NCBI GenBank assembly: GCA_964467935.1
Contig: CAYYKK010000101.1
Location: 1 to 22,068 of the forward strand
From: CAYYKK01 sp964467935
Lineage (GTDB): Bacteria; Myxococcota_A; Polyangia; Polyangiales; Polyangiaceae
Direction: 5' to 3'
Length of the DNA: 22,068 nucleotides
Below, piece by piece: positions 9,135 to 17,037 of the stretch; positions within the stretch are counted from its first letter, which is position 1, and each line of letters starts with the position of its first letter. The translations under genes were made by a program, and so were the position numbers. The notes under the pieces were generated by a model. It did not search any database and was not told the DNA's origin. It saw only the letters and a list, made by a program, of their open reading frames with translations.

Positions 9135-10298
9135 TCACTCGGGGGCGCGCCAGGCGAGGCCGCCTGCGCCGACGACGCCGGGCCACGAGTCGACGTATTT
9201 CGCGGGCTCGCCGGGCTCGGATGCGTCGATCCAGAACGCTTTGCCGGAGCCCGCGCGACGCACGTCGACGTGCACCCATTTGCCGTGCGGGTAGAACCCG
9301 CACCCGACGTCCTTCAGCTCCCGGCACAGCTCGAAGAGCTTCTCGTTCGGGATCTTGAAGACGGAGATGTCGATCGCGCGACCGGACGCGTGCAGGCTCT
9401 TGTGCCCCGTGCCGTCGTTCACCTCGGCGAAAGGCCGATAGCCGCTGTAGATGTAGATCGCCTTGTGGGGAAAGGCGTCGGCGATGCGCTGGAGCGCCCA
9501 GAGCAGTCGAGGGTGCACGACGCGGACGCCGTCGACCCACTCGCGCTTCGACCGCCACGCGCTCTCGTCGGGCTCCTCGGGCAGATCGCCCTCGGGCTTC
9601 GCGACCTCGGGCGGTCGCGCGAGGATCGAGAGCCGATCGAGCGCGCCCGCGGCGGTCGTGCCGTCGCAACGCACGAGCTCGAACGCGTCGCTCTCGCCGC
9701 CGTAGCGGAGGAACTGCACGGGGCGGCGGCGGCAGCGCCAATCGACGACCGGCTTCGTGGGCGGGAGACGGAAGATGACGTCGAAGCCGTTCGTGCGCAG
9801 CGTGCCGCCGGTCGCGTCGAACGCCGGCGCGGCGAGCGGATCGATGCGTCGAACGACCCCGCGCGCGTGGAGGATCGTGAACGGATCGAACGGCGGGGCG
9901 AGCTCGGTGAGCGCCGGATCCCACGCGACCGTCGTCGAAGGAAAGACCTCGGCGTCGAGCGGGAGGATCTCGCTCGCGGCGTCGCTCGCGGCGGGCTCGT
10001 CGTCGCGTTGCGCCGCGGCCGACGTGACGCTCGACGGCTGCGTCCACGAGAGCCTCCACCAAGGCTCTTGGGTCCACTTGCCCCAGCTCGACGACGTGTA
10101 GAGCTTGAGCGGTCCGAGCCGCTCGATCGAGGCGTCGCGGAACGGCAGCAGCAGCGAGAACCGCGGCGCGTCGGGCGAATCGAGGCGGAAGCTGACCTCC
10201 CTCGGTCGCTCGTCGAGGAGCGAGGCGCGCGCAGACCCGACGTCGAGCGAGACGACGCAGGCGGCGGCGACGAGGGAGCAGAGGACCTTCGAGCTCAT
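9135..10298 (-). CDS. Exported M15/LAS-type murein peptidase (DUF882, YcbK/MepK-like)
   Basis: This is a 387-residue protein with a signal peptide (about 1-25, ending GSARAS). The N-terminal 250 residues are a lineage-specific domain I do not recognise. The C-terminal part, about 255-380, carries the LAS metallopeptidase signature: YIYSGYRPF (282-290), the zinc site SLHASGRAID (301-310, His303 and Asp310), and WVHVDV with His343. This matches the DUF882/peptidase M15 group, whose E. coli member MepK cleaves peptidoglycan cross-links, so I infer a periplasmic murein endopeptidase. The usual short E. coli form has no such N-terminal extension. It lies last in a leftward run after sua5, but a 139-base gap with tandem repeats separates the two. 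No strong ribosome site is seen before the ATG. Confidence 0.83.
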   Translation of the reverse strand: MSSKVLCSLVAAACVVSLDVGSARASLLDERPREVSFRLDSPDAPRFSLLLPFRDASIERLGPLKLYTSSSWGKWTQEPWWRLSWTQPSSVTSAAAQRDDEPAASDAASEILPLDAEVFPSTTVAWDPALTELAPPFDPFTILHARGVVRRIDPLAAPAFDATGGTLRTNGFDVIFRLPPTKPVVDWRCRRRPVQFLRYGGESDAFELVRCDGTTAAGALDRLSILARPPEVAKPEGDLPEEPDESAWRSKREWVDGVRVVHPRLLWALQRIADAFPHKAIYIYSGYRPFAEVNDGTGHKSLHASGRAIDISVFKIPNEKLFELCRELKDVGCGFYPHGKWVHVDVRRAGSGKAFWIDASEPGEPAKYVDSWPGVVGAGGLAWRAPE

Positions 10299-10342
10299 GC
10301 GCTTCGGCGCCCGGATCTTGGCTCAGGCGACGCGGGCTGCCA

Positions 10343-10432
10343 AGCCCTCCGCGCCGCAGCCCTCCGCGCCGCAGCCCTCCGCGTCGCAGCTCTCCACGGC
10401 TCAGCCCTGCGCGTCGCAGCCCTGCTCGTCGT
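10343..10432. repeat. 15-bp tandem repeat, six decaying copies
   Basis: Six units of 15 bases start at 10343, 10358, 10373, 10388, 10403 and 10418. The first two are identical (AGCCCTCCGCGCCGC), the third has one change, and the rest are increasingly diverged. The array fills most of the gap between the sua5 stop (10438) and the peptidase ATG (10298). The period is a multiple of three, so it keeps frames open, but no gene is supported. The decay gradient suggests slippage growth from one side. Confidence 0.85.
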
Positions 10433-10437
10433 GAAGA

Positions 10438-11433
10438 TCACGCGGGGTGTGCCGCCCGAGCGAGTCGGTCCCGAACGGCGTCCCATGCGGCGCCCGCGGG
10501 GACCTCCTCGACGAAGAGCCGATCGCACCCTGCGTCGTCGAGCTGGTGGAGCGCGGCGTAGAGCCCCGCCGCGAACGCGACCGGATCGTCGGCGAGGCGA
10601 AGCGCGGCGGTCGCGAGCACGTCGCCCGATCGCGAGAGGACGGCGACGCGAGCGCCGGCCCGCACGGCGGCGGAAGCGCGCTCGACGAGATCGTCGAGGG
10701 CGAGGATCTCGAGCGGCGTCGTCGGAGCGTAGTGACGCGCTTGGGTGCCGGGGGCGCGCGCGATCTCGCCTCGCGCGACGACGGCGTCGCCGAGATCGAT
10801 CACGTCGAGACCGATCGCGCGCATCGCCTCGAGCGTGATCGAGCCGCGACGCAGCACGCGCGCCGGCTCGCGCGTCACGTCGACGATCGTCGACTCGATG
10901 CCGAAGCCGGTCGGACCGCCGTCGAGCACCAGGTCGACGCGGTCGCCGAGGCTCTTTCGCACGTGCGCCGCGGTCGTGGGCGAGAGCGTCGTCGACGCGT
11001 TCGCGCTCGGGGCGGCGATCGGGAGATCGACGGCGGCGAGCAGCGCCTGCGCGACGGGGTGCGCGGGCACGCGCAGCGCGATCGTCGGCCCGCCTGCGGT
11101 GACCTCGGGCGCGACGCTGCCGGGTCGGACGGGGAGGACCAACGTGAGCGGGCCTGGCCAGAACCGCGCGGCGAGACGCTTCGCCGCCTCGGGTACGTGG
11201 TCCGCGAGGGCGAGCGCTCGATCGGCGTCGCGCGTGTGCACGATCGAGGGGTTCTCCGCAGGCCGCCCCTTCGCCTCGTAGATCCGACGCACCGCGCGCG
11301 CGTCGTCGGCGCGCGCGCCGAGGCCATAGACCGTCTCGGTCGGAAACGCGACGAGGCGCCCTTCGCGCAGGAGCGCGGCGGCGGTCGCGATCGCGCGAGG
11401 TTCGACGGACGAGGCCATGGCGCAATGTTCCAT
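10438..11433 (-). CDS. sua5: L-threonylcarbamoyladenylate synthase (Sua5/YwlC type)
   Basis: This 331-residue protein makes threonylcarbamoyl-AMP from Thr, bicarbonate and ATP, the first step of the t6A modification on tRNAs that read ANN codons. The YrdC-like catalytic domain shows AFPTETVYGLGA (29-40), KGRPAENPSIVH (55-66), FWPGPLTLVLP (91-101), RVPAHP (121-126), PSANAS (142-147) and GIESTIVD (178-185). A linker then leads to PGTQARHYAPTTPLEIL (228-244) and a Rossmann-like C-terminal domain, which distinguishes Sua5 from the shorter TsaC. KGRP..NPS has Ser where Leu is common. The start could be the ATG at 11433 or the one at 11418; neither has a good ribosome site. It is 25 bases downstream of the lipoprotein gene on the same strand. 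Confidence 0.93.
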   Translation of the reverse strand: MEHCAMASSVEPRAIATAAALLREGRLVAFPTETVYGLGARADDARAVRRIYEAKGRPAENPSIVHTRDADRALALADHVPEAAKRLAARFWPGPLTLVLPVRPGSVAPEVTAGGPTIALRVPAHPVAQALLAAVDLPIAAPSANASTTLSPTTAAHVRKSLGDRVDLVLDGGPTGFGIESTIVDVTREPARVLRRGSITLEAMRAIGLDVIDLGDAVVARGEIARAPGTQARHYAPTTPLEILALDDLVERASAAVRAGARVAVLSRSGDVLATAALRLADDPVAFAAGLYAALHQLDDAGCDRLFVEEVPAGAAWDAVRDRLARAAHPA

Positions 11434-11458
11434 GGCTCGGCCGAGAACGCACGACGTG

Positions 11459-12706
11459 TCAGGGCGCGGCAGGCACGTCGGACGCGACCGGCGGGCTCGG
11501 CGCGACGGCGGGCGATGGCGCCGGTGACGGAGGAGCCAGCGCGGGCGCAGGAGGGGAGGCGAGCGTCGCAGGGAGGATCACGAGGCGCGAGGACGCGAGC
11601 TGCTTGCGCACGACGTGCATCGTCACCGATCCGGGGGATCGGAAGCCGGCGCCGTCGAACGAGACACGATAGTCCCCCGCGGGGACCTTCGCCGTCACGT
11701 GATCCGCGAGGTGCAGCGCGTCGGGGTAGAGCAGCTCGAGCCGCCGCGTCGCGTCGGTCGCGTCGGCGAACACGAAGACGCCCCCCGGGACGGCTCCACC
11801 GCGCCTCGTGACCTCGGGGACGATCTCGAGATCGACCTCGCCGAGCTCGTCGCCGTCGCCTGCCGCGAGCGCGGACGCGAGCGAGAGGGAGTCGGGTCGA
11901 TCGAGCGGCGCCACCATCCGCGAGTAGACGAACGTCCCGCTCGGCACCGCGCTCGGCGCGAGCCCGAGGCTCATCGAGCGCTCCGTCGACGAGCTGACGA
12001 AGGCCGCGTCGCCGGTCGACGCGAGATCGACGAGGGGCTTGAGCGCATAGCCTCCGGAGCCCTGGAACGCGGCGCCGTAGGCGCGCGCGCTCGCCCAGCG
12101 AGGTCGCGCCTGGAACGACAGGACGTCGCCGATGGCGATCGGACCGGGGAGCTCGTGGTCGACCGTGATGGACGTGTGCACCAGCACGGCGTCGAGCTCC
12201 GGGGCGACGTCGTAACGGGTCGAGACCGTGATCTCCGGGTGCCCGTCGGGGTGACCCGTCACGAGGGCGAAGGCCGCGCGCGTCGCGTCGTCGGTGCCGA
12301 CCTTCAGCGTCTCGTAGCGTACGGGCGCGCCCGCGACGACCGGCTCGAGCGCTCCCAGCTCGTCGACGTGACCGCCCGCCTTCCGCGCGAGGTCGACGAG
12401 CGTGCCGCCGCGAGGGCCTCCGATCTGCGCGACGATCGCGGCGATCGATTGGTTCTCCAGCCGGATGTCTCCGTCACGGCCGGAGGCGGCGTCGCCCCCC
12501 AGCCGATCCTCCTCGACCGCGACCGTGCGGACCGCCGCCGGGGGCTTCGCGTCGCCGACGCCGAGGTAGCCCATGCGCATCGCGAGGATGAGGCGCTCGG
12601 TCGCGCCAGGCAGCACGATCACCCCGCCCTGCTGCAGAGGCGGGGCGCAGCCGATCAGCGCGAGCGCGAACGTCGCAGCGAGTTGGGCGTGGCGGGCCGA
12701 GAGCAC
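11459..12706 (-). CDS. Lipoprotein of unknown function
   Basis: I start this gene at the GTG at 12704-12706 (415 residues) because it places a lipobox LIGC with Cys20 after a short hydrophobic signal; the frame is open further upstream, but that part overlaps the transporter gene and looks non-coding. After a 45-residue linker comes a domain with SGRDGDIRLENQSIAAIVAQ and GGPRGGTLVDLARK, a pattern (GxxGDhxLxN ... GGxLVDhA) I associate with the beta-rich N-terminal part of large myxobacterial surface hydrolases; this resemblance is from memory and untested. The middle is beta-rich, and the end is a Pro/Ala-rich tail of about 40 residues. No catalytic motif is visible. It sits between the small transporter (83 bases upstream) and sua5 (25 bases downstream) on one strand. 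Confidence 0.72.
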   Translation of the reverse strand: MLSARHAQLAATFALALIGCAPPLQQGGVIVLPGATERLILAMRMGYLGVGDAKPPAAVRTVAVEEDRLGGDAASGRDGDIRLENQSIAAIVAQIGGPRGGTLVDLARKAGGHVDELGALEPVVAGAPVRYETLKVGTDDATRAAFALVTGHPDGHPEITVSTRYDVAPELDAVLVHTSITVDHELPGPIAIGDVLSFQARPRWASARAYGAAFQGSGGYALKPLVDLASTGDAAFVSSSTERSMSLGLAPSAVPSGTFVYSRMVAPLDRPDSLSLASALAAGDGDELGEVDLEIVPEVTRRGGAVPGGVFVFADATDATRRLELLYPDALHLADHVTAKVPAGDYRVSFDGAGFRSPGSVTMHVVRKQLASSRLVILPATLASPPAPALAPPSPAPSPAVAPSPPVASDVPAAP

Positions 12707-12789
12707 GGTGGTTGGACGTCGGGGCGGCCGAGAGCTTGGGCCGGTCGCGCCGATCGGATCGTACCCGACACGACCGCTCGGCGCCGCCG

Positions 12790-13221
12790 TCACCCGCGCT
12801 GCTCGGTCGCGAGCAAGAACATCGCGATCGCGCCCAGCGCGACGCCGAGCACCCGTCGCGGCGTGAACGCCTCCGCGTACACGAAGGGCGCCGCGAGGGC
12901 CGCGAGGGTCACGCCGCCGCCGAGCGCGATCGTCCCCGTCCCCGCGACGGGACCACCGAGTCGGAGCGACAGGAACAGGAGCGTCACGCCCCCGGTGATG
13001 CAGAGCCCCGAGAGGCACGACCACACGAGGCCGCTCGTCGTCGTCGGGACGGCGGACTTCGGCCCGAGCGCGTAGAGCAGCAACAGCCCCACGGCCGCAG
13101 CGAGCTCGAGGAGCAGGCCGCCGAGCGCGTCGCCGATCTTGCCGGCTGCGGCGCGGAGCGCGAGGTAGTGCAACCCGAAACAGAGGCTCGCGAGTAGCGC
13201 GGCGACGGTCCAGCTCGGCAT
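12790..13221 (-). CDS. Small EamA/DMT-superfamily transporter
   Basis: This is a 143-residue integral membrane protein of half-size EamA type, roughly one 4-5 helix unit. Hydrophobic segments lie at about 5-25, 30-52, 63-86, 90-112 and 121-139. Family-like features are the start SWTVAALLASLCFGLHYLALRAAAG, the loop GGVTLLFLSLRLGGPVAGTG, and the C-terminal RVLGVALGAIAMFLLA that resembles the RILGIALALAGVVLL ending of EamA units. Half-size members work as dimers and export small metabolites or drugs; the substrate here is unknown. It is the first gene of the leftward run to sua5 and the murein peptidase. Confidence 0.82.
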   Translation of the reverse strand: MPSWTVAALLASLCFGLHYLALRAAAGKIGDALGGLLLELAAAVGLLLLYALGPKSAVPTTTSGLVWSCLSGLCITGGVTLLFLSLRLGGPVAGTGTIALGGGVTLAALAAPFVYAEAFTPRRVLGVALGAIAMFLLATEQRG

Positions 13222-13280
13222 CGGCCGCTCATATCACGAGGCGCGACGCGTTTCGTCCGGCTCTCCCACCGAGCGAGGCG

Positions 13281-14051
13281 TCAGAGCAGCATGCCGCCGG
13301 AGGCCTCGATGCGCTGCCCTGTGATCCAATGCGTCTCCGGCGAGAGGAGCGCGGCGACGGCGCCGCCGATGTCGTCGGGCAGGCCCACGCGGCCGAGGGC
13401 GGTGATCGCCGCGACCTGCTTGTTCATCTCGGGGTTGTCGCGCACCGCGCCGCCCCGAAAGTCCGTCTCGACGGCCCCGGGCGCGAAGGTGTTGACGGAG
13501 ATCTTCCTCACCGCGAGCTCGCGCGCCATGTAGCGGGTGAGCACCTCGAGCCCGCCCTTCATCACCGCGTACGCGGACGAGCCGGGCATCGACATCCGCG
13601 TGAGCCCGGACGAGATGTTCAAGACGCGGCCGCCGTCGACGAGCAGCGGCGCGAGCTTCTGCGAGAGGAAGAAGGGACCCTTCAGGTGCACCAGCATCAT
13701 CTCATCGAAGACCGCCTCGCTCGTCTCGAGGAAGGGCACGTGTGCGCCCGTACCCCCGTTGTTGACGAGGTAGTCGAGCCGCTCGCGTCCCCAGTGCTTC
13801 TCTAGCGCGTCGCGGACGCTCGCGGCGAACGCGTCGAAGGTCGCGCTCTTCGCGACGTCGAGCCGCAGCGCGACCGCCTTCTGCCCCTTCGCCTCGATCT
13901 CGCGCACCACCGCGATCGCGGCGTCCTCGCGATCCTTGTACGTGACGATGACGTCGACCCCGCGCGCGGCGAGGTGGAGCGCCATGCTCTTGCCGAGGCC
14001 ACGGCTCGCGCCGGTGATGAGGGCGATCTTCGTGTTCGTGTTCGTGGTCAT
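13281..14051 (-). CDS. SDR-family oxidoreductase
   Basis: This is a 256-residue short-chain dehydrogenase starting at the ATG at 14049-14051, which has GAGGAG at good spacing; the open frame extends 32 codons further into the control region, but that part is non-homologous. Motifs are TGASRGLG (13-20, dinucleotide binding), NNGG in place of NNAG (97-100), the catalytic Ser in NISSGLT (147/148), Tyr161 and Lys165 in YAVMK, and the C-terminal GQRIEASGGMLL. It resembles the 3-oxoacyl-ACP reductase-like SDRs, often seen beside LysR regulators. Substrate and cofactor are not readable, though Arg in the glycine loop (SRG) leans to NADP(H). It is divergent from the LysR gene with 95 bases between starts, so it is the likely target of that regulator. 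Confidence 0.92.
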   Translation of the reverse strand: MTTNTNTKIALITGASRGLGKSMALHLAARGVDVIVTYKDREDAAIAVVREIEAKGQKAVALRLDVAKSATFDAFAASVRDALEKHWGRERLDYLVNNGGTGAHVPFLETSEAVFDEMMLVHLKGPFFLSQKLAPLLVDGGRVLNISSGLTRMSMPGSSAYAVMKGGLEVLTRYMARELAVRKISVNTFAPGAVETDFRGGAVRDNPEMNKQVAAITALGRVGLPDDIGGAVAALLSPETHWITGQRIEASGGMLL

Positions 14052-14076
14052 GGGAGTCTCCTCGTGGTGGACTCCC
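14052..14076 (-). promoter_or_regulatory. 5'-leader hairpin presenting the SDR ribosome binding site
   Basis: GGGAGTC (14052-14058) and GACTCCC (14070-14076) are a perfect 7-base inverted repeat around an 11-base loop. In the SDR transcript the stem closes directly before the AUG, and most of the ribosome site GAGGAG lies in the loop, its last base being the first of the 3' arm. This could modulate translation, or be a regulator site in DNA. Confidence 0.5.
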
Positions 14077-14092
14077 GAGACGTAATCGTCTC
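14077..14092. promoter_or_regulatory. Palindromic operator candidate
   Basis: GAGACG (14077-14082), TAAT, CGTCTC (14087-14092) is a perfect 6+4+6 dyad directly next to the leader hairpin. It is a good candidate binding site for the LysR regulator. A TAGATA/TATCTA element at 14100-14105 could be a -10 box in either direction; if so, the dyad would sit at the SDR transcription start. Confidence 0.5.
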
Positions 14093-14094
14093 TG

Positions 14095-14148
14095 ATTGCT
14101 AGATAAAGATGGCCGCCTACGACACACTGTCTCTCCCTTCTAGACAAT
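14095..14148. promoter_or_regulatory. Imperfect inverted repeat flanking the LysR leader
   Basis: ATTGCTAGA (14095-14103) is the inverse of TCTAGACAAT (14139-14148) with one base missing. The right arm overlaps the first two bases of the LysR ATG. No Shine-Dalgarno precedes that ATG, so the transcript may be short-leadered, and a bound regulator here could block its own synthesis. This is an inference. Confidence 0.35.
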
Positions 14149-15067
14149 GACGCTCGATCTCGACGCGCTCCGGGCTTTCGTCAAAGTGGCCGAGCTCCAG
14201 AGCTTCACCGCCGCCGCCGCGCAGCTCGGGCTCGGCAAGGCGAAGGTCTCCCTCCTCGTGCAGCGGCTCGAGGGCGATCTCGGCGCGAAGCTCCTCGCGC
14301 GCTCGACGCGCGTCGTGCGCCTCACGGGCGAGGGCGAGCAGCTGATCGGACGAGCGCGCCTGCTCCTCGCCGACGCCGACGACGTGGGCGCGATGTTCCA
14401 AGGCGCGCGCAGCATTCGCGGGCGCGTGCGCGCCGACTTCCCGGTGAATCTCGCGCGCGAGGTCATCATCCCGCGACTGCCCGAGCTCTTCGCGCGGCAC
14501 CCGGAGCTCGAATTGGTGCTCAGCGCGACCGATCGCCGCGTCGACGCCTTCCGCGAGGGCTTCGACTGCGTTCTGCGCGTCGGGGCGACGGTCGATCCCA
14601 ACCTCGTCGGCAAGCGGCTCGGGGTCATGCCGATGACGAACTGCGCGAGCCCCGCGTACCTGCGCGCTCACGGCGTGCCGCAGCGCCTCGAGGATCTCGA
14701 TCGGCATTGGCTCGTCCACTACTCGAGCACGCTCGGCGGCGAGCGACCCACCTTCGAATATCCCTTCGAAGGGGGTTATCGCGAATACCCGATGAGGAGC
14801 CTCGTCACGGTGAACAGCGTCGAGGCCTATCGCGCGGCCGCGATCGCAGGCCTCGGCATCGTCCAGGTCCCGCGCGCGGGTCTCCACCAACCGCTCGCGG
14901 CCGGCGCCCTCGTCGAGGTGCTGGTCGACCTGCCGTGCGCGCCGCTCGCGGTCTCGCTGCTCCACACCCACGGCCGGTCGGCGCCGCGCCGCGTGCGAGC
15001 CGTGATGAGCTGGGTGAGCGAGGTGATGGGGCCCACGCTCGCGCCCGCCGCGGACCGCGCGTCCTGA
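14147..15067 (+). CDS. LysR-family transcriptional regulator
   Basis: This is a 306-residue LysR-type regulator. The N-terminal winged helix-turn-helix spans about 1-60: LDALRAFVKVAELQSFTAAA, then LGLGKAKVSLLVQRLEGDLGAKLL and STRVVRLTGEGE, all in family register. A linker helix follows, then the periplasmic-binding-like effector domain (about 90-290), including RVDAFREGFDCVLRVGATVD and IAGLGIVQVPR. The effector is unknown. The HTH has GKAKVS where most members have SQPAVS. It is divergent from the SDR gene and shares a 95-base control region with dyads, the standard arrangement for a LysR controlling its neighbour and itself. No ribosome site is visible at the ATG, but the start matches the family exactly. 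Confidence 0.93.
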   Translation: MTLDLDALRAFVKVAELQSFTAAAAQLGLGKAKVSLLVQRLEGDLGAKLLARSTRVVRLTGEGEQLIGRARLLLADADDVGAMFQGARSIRGRVRADFPVNLAREVIIPRLPELFARHPELELVLSATDRRVDAFREGFDCVLRVGATVDPNLVGKRLGVMPMTNCASPAYLRAHGVPQRLEDLDRHWLVHYSSTLGGERPTFEYPFEGGYREYPMRSLVTVNSVEAYRAAAIAGLGIVQVPRAGLHQPLAAGALVEVLVDLPCAPLAVSLLHTHGRSAPRRVRAVMSWVSEVMGPTLAPAADRAS

Positions 15068-15119
15068 TCGCCGACGAAGCGTCCGCCGACGAGCGTGCCC
15101 CTTCTGATAGCCTCACCGG

Positions 15120-15620
15120 ATGCGTCACGCCTGGCTCCTCGCCGTCTCGATGCTCGGCTGTTCGCACGCCGCCGGCGATCGCTCCGCGCCCGAGTCGCTC
15201 GGATCGGCCGCGAGCCCCGCGTCGACCGGCTCGAGCACCGCGAGCCCCGCGGGCCCGGCGCGCGTCGGGCACGTGTCGGCGTCGTGCGCGCCGTGGGACG
15301 GCGGCGCGATCGACTTCGTCATCGACGACGTCGCCGCGTGCCCGAAGGATCTGCACGCGTCGGTGAACCTCGCCGTGTGGAAGGGTCTGCCGCTCGCCGC
15401 GGGCAAGTCGTTCCACTTCGCCGATCCATCTCAAGACGGCCACGGCGGCCGCTGCCGCGCCGACGGGAAGTGCGAGTCGGCCCGACGCGTGGACCTCGAG
15501 ATCGATTCGTACGACGACCAGACGGTGACCGGCTCGTACGCGCTGGAGTTTCGCGACGGCACGACGGAGAAGGCGCGGTTCTCGGCGACGTGGTGCACGC
15601 GCAAGGCGATCTGCGGCTGA
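15120..15620 (+). CDS. Small lipoprotein of unknown function
   Basis: This is a 166-residue protein with a short signal and a lipobox-like SMLGC (Cys14), followed by a low-complexity Ser/Ala/Pro linker to about residue 48 that contains a duplicated CCGCGAGCCCCGCG at the DNA level. The compact C-terminal domain (about 50-166) holds six Cys (SCAPWDG, AACPKD, GGRCRADGKCES, ATWCTRKAICG gives pairs), which suggests a disulfide-tied extracytoplasmic domain with the beta pattern DFVIDDV ... VDLEIDSYDDQTVTGSYALEF. The family is not recognised. It stands 52 bases after the LysR gene and 103 before the DAC-like gene, all on the plus strand. The Met at -3 of the lipobox makes lipidation probable rather than certain. 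Confidence 0.68.
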   Translation: MRHAWLLAVSMLGCSHAAGDRSAPESLGSAASPASTGSSTASPAGPARVGHVSASCAPWDGGAIDFVIDDVAACPKDLHASVNLAVWKGLPLAAGKSFHFADPSQDGHGGRCRADGKCESARRVDLEIDSYDDQTVTGSYALEFRDGTTEKARFSATWCTRKAICG

Positions 15621-15723
15621 AGCGGCGAGCCCGTCGCGGCGTCGAGGCGAGGGGCCCGAGCGCGGCGACGGCGGGGTCCGGTGCCGGCGTGACGGCCCGA
15701 AGGTCGCCGCGTAGGATGCCGCC

Positions 15724-17022
15724 GTGGGTCGCTCCGCACCTTCGCATGCCTACCCGGCGCAGCTCGCCGCCTTCGCGCTCGCGCGCGTGGACGAGCTCGG
15801 CCTGCCGCGGCCGACGTCGCTCGCCACGCTCTCGTCGCTCCTGTCCGTCGCGTTCCAGGCGAGCCTCCTCCGGGACGAAGATCGCGCCTTGTCCTTTCGG
15901 CTGGTGCTCGCCGATCCGAGCGTCTTCCCCGAGACCGCGGGGCCGCCCTCCGGCGCGCACCGACTGCTGCTCTCGGCGCCGCGCCCCCTCGAGGTGCACG
16001 AGCTGCGCAAGCTCGTCCCCGCCGTGAAGTTCCAGCGCTCGCTCGTGGGGGTGAGCGTCGAGGCGGGGCGAATGCGCATTTGGGGGATCGTGCACACGGG
16101 GCCGCGCTGGCTGCACTTCGCGCAGGGCGGGCGCGGCGCCGCGCCGGAGCTGCCGCGGGAGCTCGTGGTGCACGTGAACGGTCCTGGCGACGTCGTGGTC
16201 AGCCTCGGATCGCAGACGCTCGCGCGGCTCTACGCCGGCGAGCTGACGACGCCGCTGCTCGACGTGTTCGACGCCGATTGGCTGCCCGGCATGTTCCTCT
16301 CCGTTCGACAGGAGATCGTCGAGCTCTTCGAGGCGGCGCGCGCGCGGGCGACGGAGCCTTGGGCGCCGGTCGACTACGGGATCATCGTGCGGATCGGACA
16401 GAACTTCGTTCGGCGCATCATCGCGACCATTCGCGCGGCCCACCACGGAGGGTCGGTGCTCGTCGTCTCGCCGCTCAGCGTGGACGAGATCCGCGCGCGC
16501 GCCCTCGTCGAGCTCAAATACACCTTCGACGACGCCGAGCCGCGGCGCCGCTTTCGCACGCTCATGCTCGCCGTGCTGGCCGAGCTCGCCCAGGTCGCGG
16601 CCAAGCGAGGCCTCCCCATCGCCGACTTCTCGCTCTACGAGACGAGCGACGCCCCCGCGATCGCCGCGCTCGACGAGGCCGTCTTCGAGATGGCTCATTT
16701 GCTGGCCGCGCTCGCCGACGTGGACGGGCTGGTCGTGATGACGCACCGCTGGGAGGTGGTAGGGTTCGGCGGCGTGGTCTCGGGCCACCTGCCCGAGATC
16801 GCGCGGGTGGCGCAGGCCCTCGACGTCGAGGGCGCGACGCGCGTGGACGAGGGCGTCGATGGCGTCGGCACGAGGCACCGCGCGGCCTATCGCATCTGCG
16901 CCGCCCTGCCCGACGCGCTCGCGATCGTCGTCTCGCAGGACGGCAGCGTCCGGTTCGTGCGCTCGGTGGACGGCACCGTCACGTATTGGGATCAGGTCGC
17001 CGCCTCGGCCTTCGGCGGCTGA
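15724..17022 (+). CDS. DisA_N-like diadenylate cyclase-domain protein (DACNV-type sensor)
   Basis: This is a 432-residue soluble protein started at the GTG at 15724, with AGGA about 9 bases upstream. The C-terminal 190 residues look like a DAC (DisA N-terminal) nucleotidyltransferase domain: it opens with GGSVLVVSPLS (242-252), has VDGLVVMTHRWEVVGFGGVV (333-352) at the place of the DGA motif, and then DGVGTRHRAAYRI (379-391), which keeps the RHR nucleotide-binding motif (384-386), followed by DALAIVVSQDGSVRF (397-411). In active cyclases DGA supplies the metal-binding Asp; here it reads DGL, with Asp334 kept. The N-terminal region (about 1-215) matches no domain I can name, but the layout fits the 'putative sensor domain DACNV' proteins. 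It may make or sense c-di-AMP or a related dinucleotide. There is no membrane segment. Confidence 0.78.
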   Translation: MGRSAPSHAYPAQLAAFALARVDELGLPRPTSLATLSSLLSVAFQASLLRDEDRALSFRLVLADPSVFPETAGPPSGAHRLLLSAPRPLEVHELRKLVPAVKFQRSLVGVSVEAGRMRIWGIVHTGPRWLHFAQGGRGAAPELPRELVVHVNGPGDVVVSLGSQTLARLYAGELTTPLLDVFDADWLPGMFLSVRQEIVELFEAARARATEPWAPVDYGIIVRIGQNFVRRIIATIRAAHHGGSVLVVSPLSVDEIRARALVELKYTFDDAEPRRRFRTLMLAVLAELAQVAAKRGLPIADFSLYETSDAPAIAALDEAVFEMAHLLAALADVDGLVVMTHRWEVVGFGGVVSGHLPEIARVAQALDVEGATRVDEGVDGVGTRHRAAYRICAALPDALAIVVSQDGSVRFVRSVDGTVTYWDQVAASAFGG

Positions 17023-17037
17023 CGGATCCACTACGGG

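Noticed and set aside
8751..10838. A 695-codon plus-strand open frame over the murein peptidase and tandem repeat.
   Set aside because: It overlaps the M15-like gene and sua5; the translation is low complexity. The 15-bp repeat only keeps frames open because its period is a multiple of three.
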